DNA of 64,000 nucleotides from Talinum fruticosum (Eukaryota > Streptophyta > Magnoliopsida > Caryophyllales > Talinaceae): contig JAITYX010000016.1 of the NCBI GenBank assembly GCA_021018815.1, positions 4,975,001 through 5,039,000 of the forward strand, written 5' to 3'. The notes beneath the pieces are model-generated. The model saw only the letters and a program-made list of their open reading frames with translations. It was not told the origin of the DNA and ran no database searches. Each line of letters opens with the position of its first letter. Positions within the stretch are counted from its first letter, which is position 1. Both the position numbers and the translations under genes were made by a program. This document shows, piece after piece, positions 60,915 to 64,000 of this stretch.

Positions 60915-63900
60915 TCAGCTTTTGTTGCCACGAAACGCAGAAAGAGAAAAAATGATCTTGCACCTGAAATATAACATAACAAACATAGATTAATTAAACT
61001 GTGGCCAAAGAATTCCAAGCACGACGAGGAAAGCTACAGCTGCCTCACCAGCTGCCTCACATACTAACCTTTCGTTGTTCCATGGCCTTCCTGAAACTTG
61101 TTTGAACTTCGAGTAGACCTGTTGCTTATGTGGGATCGTGCTACACAAGAAAGATATCTGTGAATCAGTAATGGCATCATCCTCCAAAAGGCTGATACTA
61201 AACAAATCACGCAGGAATATCAACAGGTGGACTCAACATAAATGATAGATGATGCTAGACATAAAGAAAAGACGATATTGGATTAATTCATTTCATTTTT
61301 CCCTGAAATGATCAAATAATCTACTACGTTACAATTTCATGATCACGTTTTAGGTTCTCCAGTTGGCCTGGTCATTCTAATTTCAGGTAATCTACACAAA
61401 CTTCAGGACTCTACTCAAATTTTAGATCTTGCAAGTTTGGATCATATCAGCTTAGACAATCAATAAAGCCGTAATTGGTCACAAGTTGCAAGCATGTGAA
61501 AAGCCAAGCATACCAGAAAGTTGTTCAGAATCAGAGAGAACCCCTTCTGCGTAGCTCTTTGAATGAAGAGTAACCTTTCTCAGAAGATTGTCTGAGTTTC
61601 TCTTACCACCAAGGGTTCTATATTCATCTCCTTCATCCTCTCCTTCAGATGTATATGGGCTAGCCCAAGCAGCTCCATTTGTTTCTCCTTTATTCTTCCG
61701 TGCAAATTTTAAAAGTCTTTTTAAACCCTTTGGGGCATCTTTCTGATAGACCATGGTAGGAGGATTTTCAGCATTGCCCCACTCAATGACATCTGGTTCA
61801 ATGCTTTCTTCAAGAAGCATCTGTGAAAGTGAATGACGGACCCTCGGTTCCGATGAGCCTACTGTATCGTGATCAGGTAGAGATTCATTGGAGATGTCAA
61901 CAGCTGGAACATATGGATCTTGATGAGTACTTTCCTCCCAAGCAGCTGGCGAAATCGGTGGTTCTTGTACAGGGTGAATCTCTGCTGGTGATTCTGACTT
62001 TCTTTCAGCAATCTCAACACCTTCACAGGGAATTTCATCAGAAATCTCTTTCTCGCCATCATTCTTAGGTTTTTCTGTATCAATTTCTTTTTCTAATTCA
62101 GCACAACCGCTATGGGTGTCTAATATTGGATCCCCCTCCACCGAATGAACTCTATCAGATAAAGAAGCAGCCCTACCATTCTCTTGAATAATACCAGGAT
62201 CTTCACACTCGCTGAAAATTTCAGATAAAGCACCCCCACTATTCTCTTGAAGATTAACAGCATCTTCACACTTGCTCAAACTTTCTTCAACCTGAGCAGG
62301 AGTCTCTGCCTTTTGAATGGTGGGATCCCTCTCCACTAAATGAACCATATCAGAGACCTTGATAGGAGATGCCTTTGCTTCTACTGGAACAACACTGCTT
62401 TTCTTGCTTACCCTCTTGTGCCCAGCTGCTTTGGCTGAACTCCTACCTGTATCCTCTTCCGGAGTTGCATTTCTTATTTTTGTTGTTTTCCTGCTTTTTG
62501 TTTCCTCTTCAGGAGCCATTACTTGGGTTAACCTTCCACTTTTTCGCATCACCTGATTCTTCACATTGTCCACTTTCTTCAAGCTATTTTTAGTATCAAC
62601 CTGCACCTTTTTGGCATCGTTGTGATGCATCAGTGATTTCTCTGCTCTGGGGCTTGGCCGTGATATTGGTCCTGGCGATTTGGGTTTCGGACGAGGTGCT
62701 GGAGATTGGGATTTCTGGGGAGGACCCTTCATCCGCGAGGGAACTGATCCTGCTGGAATTTTCGCTGATAAAGTTCCCGTGGATCTTGGTAATGGTGTTG
62801 ACGGCCAAGATTTCCTCACAGCTGGCAGGGGAGAAGACTTTTTAGATGAAATCTTCTTTGGTTCAGCAGGTTTTGGGGACTCCTTTTTTGAGTTCAAAGG
62901 CACAGGTTCTTTTTTTTAACATTCTGTACTTCTCTGGTAGTTTGTTTCTTTCCTCCATCATTGACCTTTACAGAAGATTTTTCAGCCTTTGGCTTTTCTT
63001 GGACAGTCTTCTTTGCTCTCAGCTCTGTTTGTTTCTCCACTCTTTTTCCAGCACTCTCCCATTTAAGCTTCTGATCCCTTCTCTGCTTGTAATGACCATA
63101 AATCCCACTCCTCTGCTCCAATTGAGATTCACAACTCTTGCCACTGTCAGGTTCTCCATTCTTAATGTTAGTTTGATTATACTCTCCAAATTTCATCAGT
63201 ATCTGGCTCAATTCTTCTTCTTTTTGTATGCTCCATTCAGCTGAATCCAAATTTTCACTAGTCACCTCTACTTTAGATGCTGCAACATTGTCTGAATTCA
63301 TATTTGCAGTTTCTTTGTTCATCTCTGATTCCGTATCAACTTTGGCAGTCTCTGGCACTGGATTCTCAGAAGCTGGACCCTTTTCTGTTTTTATTTCTTC
63401 ACTTTTCTGAGCATCTTCATCTTCTAACTGAGAGATATTCTCTGAAGCTGTATGCTCTGGTAGGCTCTGGGTTAGGGACTTTGGAGACTCCCCTATTCCT
63501 GAACTCCACCTCCTCATAACAGTCTTGTTCACATTTGCAGAACTATCAATAAATGACCTCCTATTCTGGGTATCAACAGTTTGATTTCTCTGTTTACTTT
63601 CAAAGAGACTAATGGCATCTTGAACACTTATCCTCATGACATTTACCTCTGTCTTTTTGTCTGGTTCCTCAGAACCTTCTGATTTACAATCATTGCCTGT
63701 CTCACTATAAGATGGAATCCTTTCACGTACAGGAAAGCATGACAGGCTCTTAATGGTTAATGCAGGAGTCCTACGGGGTCCTGATCTTCCTACTTGGATC
63801 CTTCTCATAGGTGACGCTGATCTTCTGGGAGAAGCAGATCTTATGAAGGTTCGGCTTCTTTCAACAGATGCTTGTTCATCTCCAGATACTCCACTAGAGA

Positions 63901-64000
63901 ATGAGGACTCCTCACTCTCTGCTGAGCTTTGCCTCTGTATTTCTGCAGCTTTGGCAGGAGATGCATTATACTTGACAGCTTTAACTGAATTTGATGATCT
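60915..64000 (-). CDS. COP1-interacting protein 7-like protein, C-terminal part (partial)
   Basis: Minus-strand exons: 64000-61514 (open to the window edge), 61140-61069, 60963-60915. About 870 residues are visible. Landmarks are SASPMRRIQVGRSG, VMRISVQDAISLFESKQRNQ, MRRWSSGIG, LPAVRKSWPSTPLPR, LKRLLKFARKNKGE and NSDNLLRKVTLHSKSY. The tail is SHISNRSTRSSNKFQEGHGTTKG, then RSFFSLSAFRGNKS once one T is restored. This order matches plant COP1-interacting protein 7 (CIP7) and CIP7-related proteins, which are Lys/Ser-rich and poorly structured; CIP7 itself is a nuclear light-response regulator. Two frame breaks occur: an 8-base A run (T8 at 62910-62917 on the plus strand) and a T6 run (A6 at 60947-60952). 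One extra base in each restores the family sequence. Without repair the first product stops at 62894-62896. The N terminus is outside the window. Confidence 0.85.

Noticed and set aside
61823..62845. Plus-strand open frames over the CIP7-like gene
   Set aside because: Antisense shadows; the minus strand carries the conserved family blocks and splice sites.
62894..62917. Programmed frameshifting in the CIP7-like A8 run
   Set aside because: Three other homopolymer breaks of the same kind occur nearby in unrelated positions, so sequence error is simpler; no known frameshifting in this family.

Overview
This is a stretch of plant nuclear genome, most likely from a eudicot. It has long AT-rich intergenic DNA, multi-exon genes with GT-AG introns, several small inverted-repeat transposons, decayed non-LTR retroelement pieces, and plant-specific families (GASA/snakin peptide, CIP7-type protein, plant MED15). 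I cannot name the species.

Layout. 1-5300: repeat-rich DNA with a possible LTR end (1-410), a decayed RNase H-like relic (681-1300, +), a GASA/snakin last exon (1854-2033, -), an ankyrin-repeat gene or remnant (2386-3742, +) and a diverged ~340-bp repeat present three times. 5300-12330: AT-rich intergenic DNA with a GATGAATTT-type minisatellite, a 188-bp tandem duplication, another RNase H relic and a ~1.1-kb Mutator-like element with a GC-rich core. 12633-26498 (+): complete MED15a in 11 exons, about 1355 aa. 27000-27440 (-): reverse-transcriptase C-terminal relic. 32712-40974 (+): a shorter, diverged tandem MED15 paralogue in 7 exons. 42865-59319 (+): a 15-exon gene for a carboxylate-clamp TPR protein with a split SET/MYND domain, best matching Arabidopsis TPR9 (SMYD4-like). 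59905-60421: hAT-like MITE with an 8-bp target duplication. 60915-64000 (-): 3' part of a COP1-interacting-protein-7-like gene that runs off the window.

How the genes relate. The two MED15 genes are tandem relatives. Introns 1-6 sit at matching places and phases in both, but the paralogue lacks the last four introns, the pattern expected from partial replacement by a cDNA copy. MED15a is a Mediator tail subunit; the TPR-SET protein looks like an Hsp70/Hsp90-binding protein with a methyltransferase-type fold; the CIP7-like protein belongs to a family linked to light signalling. Nothing suggests that these different families act in one pathway.

Main caution. Three otherwise intact genes carry four reading-frame breaks, and each is repaired by one extra base in an A/T homopolymer (40001-40006, 58588-58591, 60947-60952, 62910-62917). 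Consensus errors from long reads are the simplest explanation. I found no convincing new multi-gene system, tRNA or CRISPR array.
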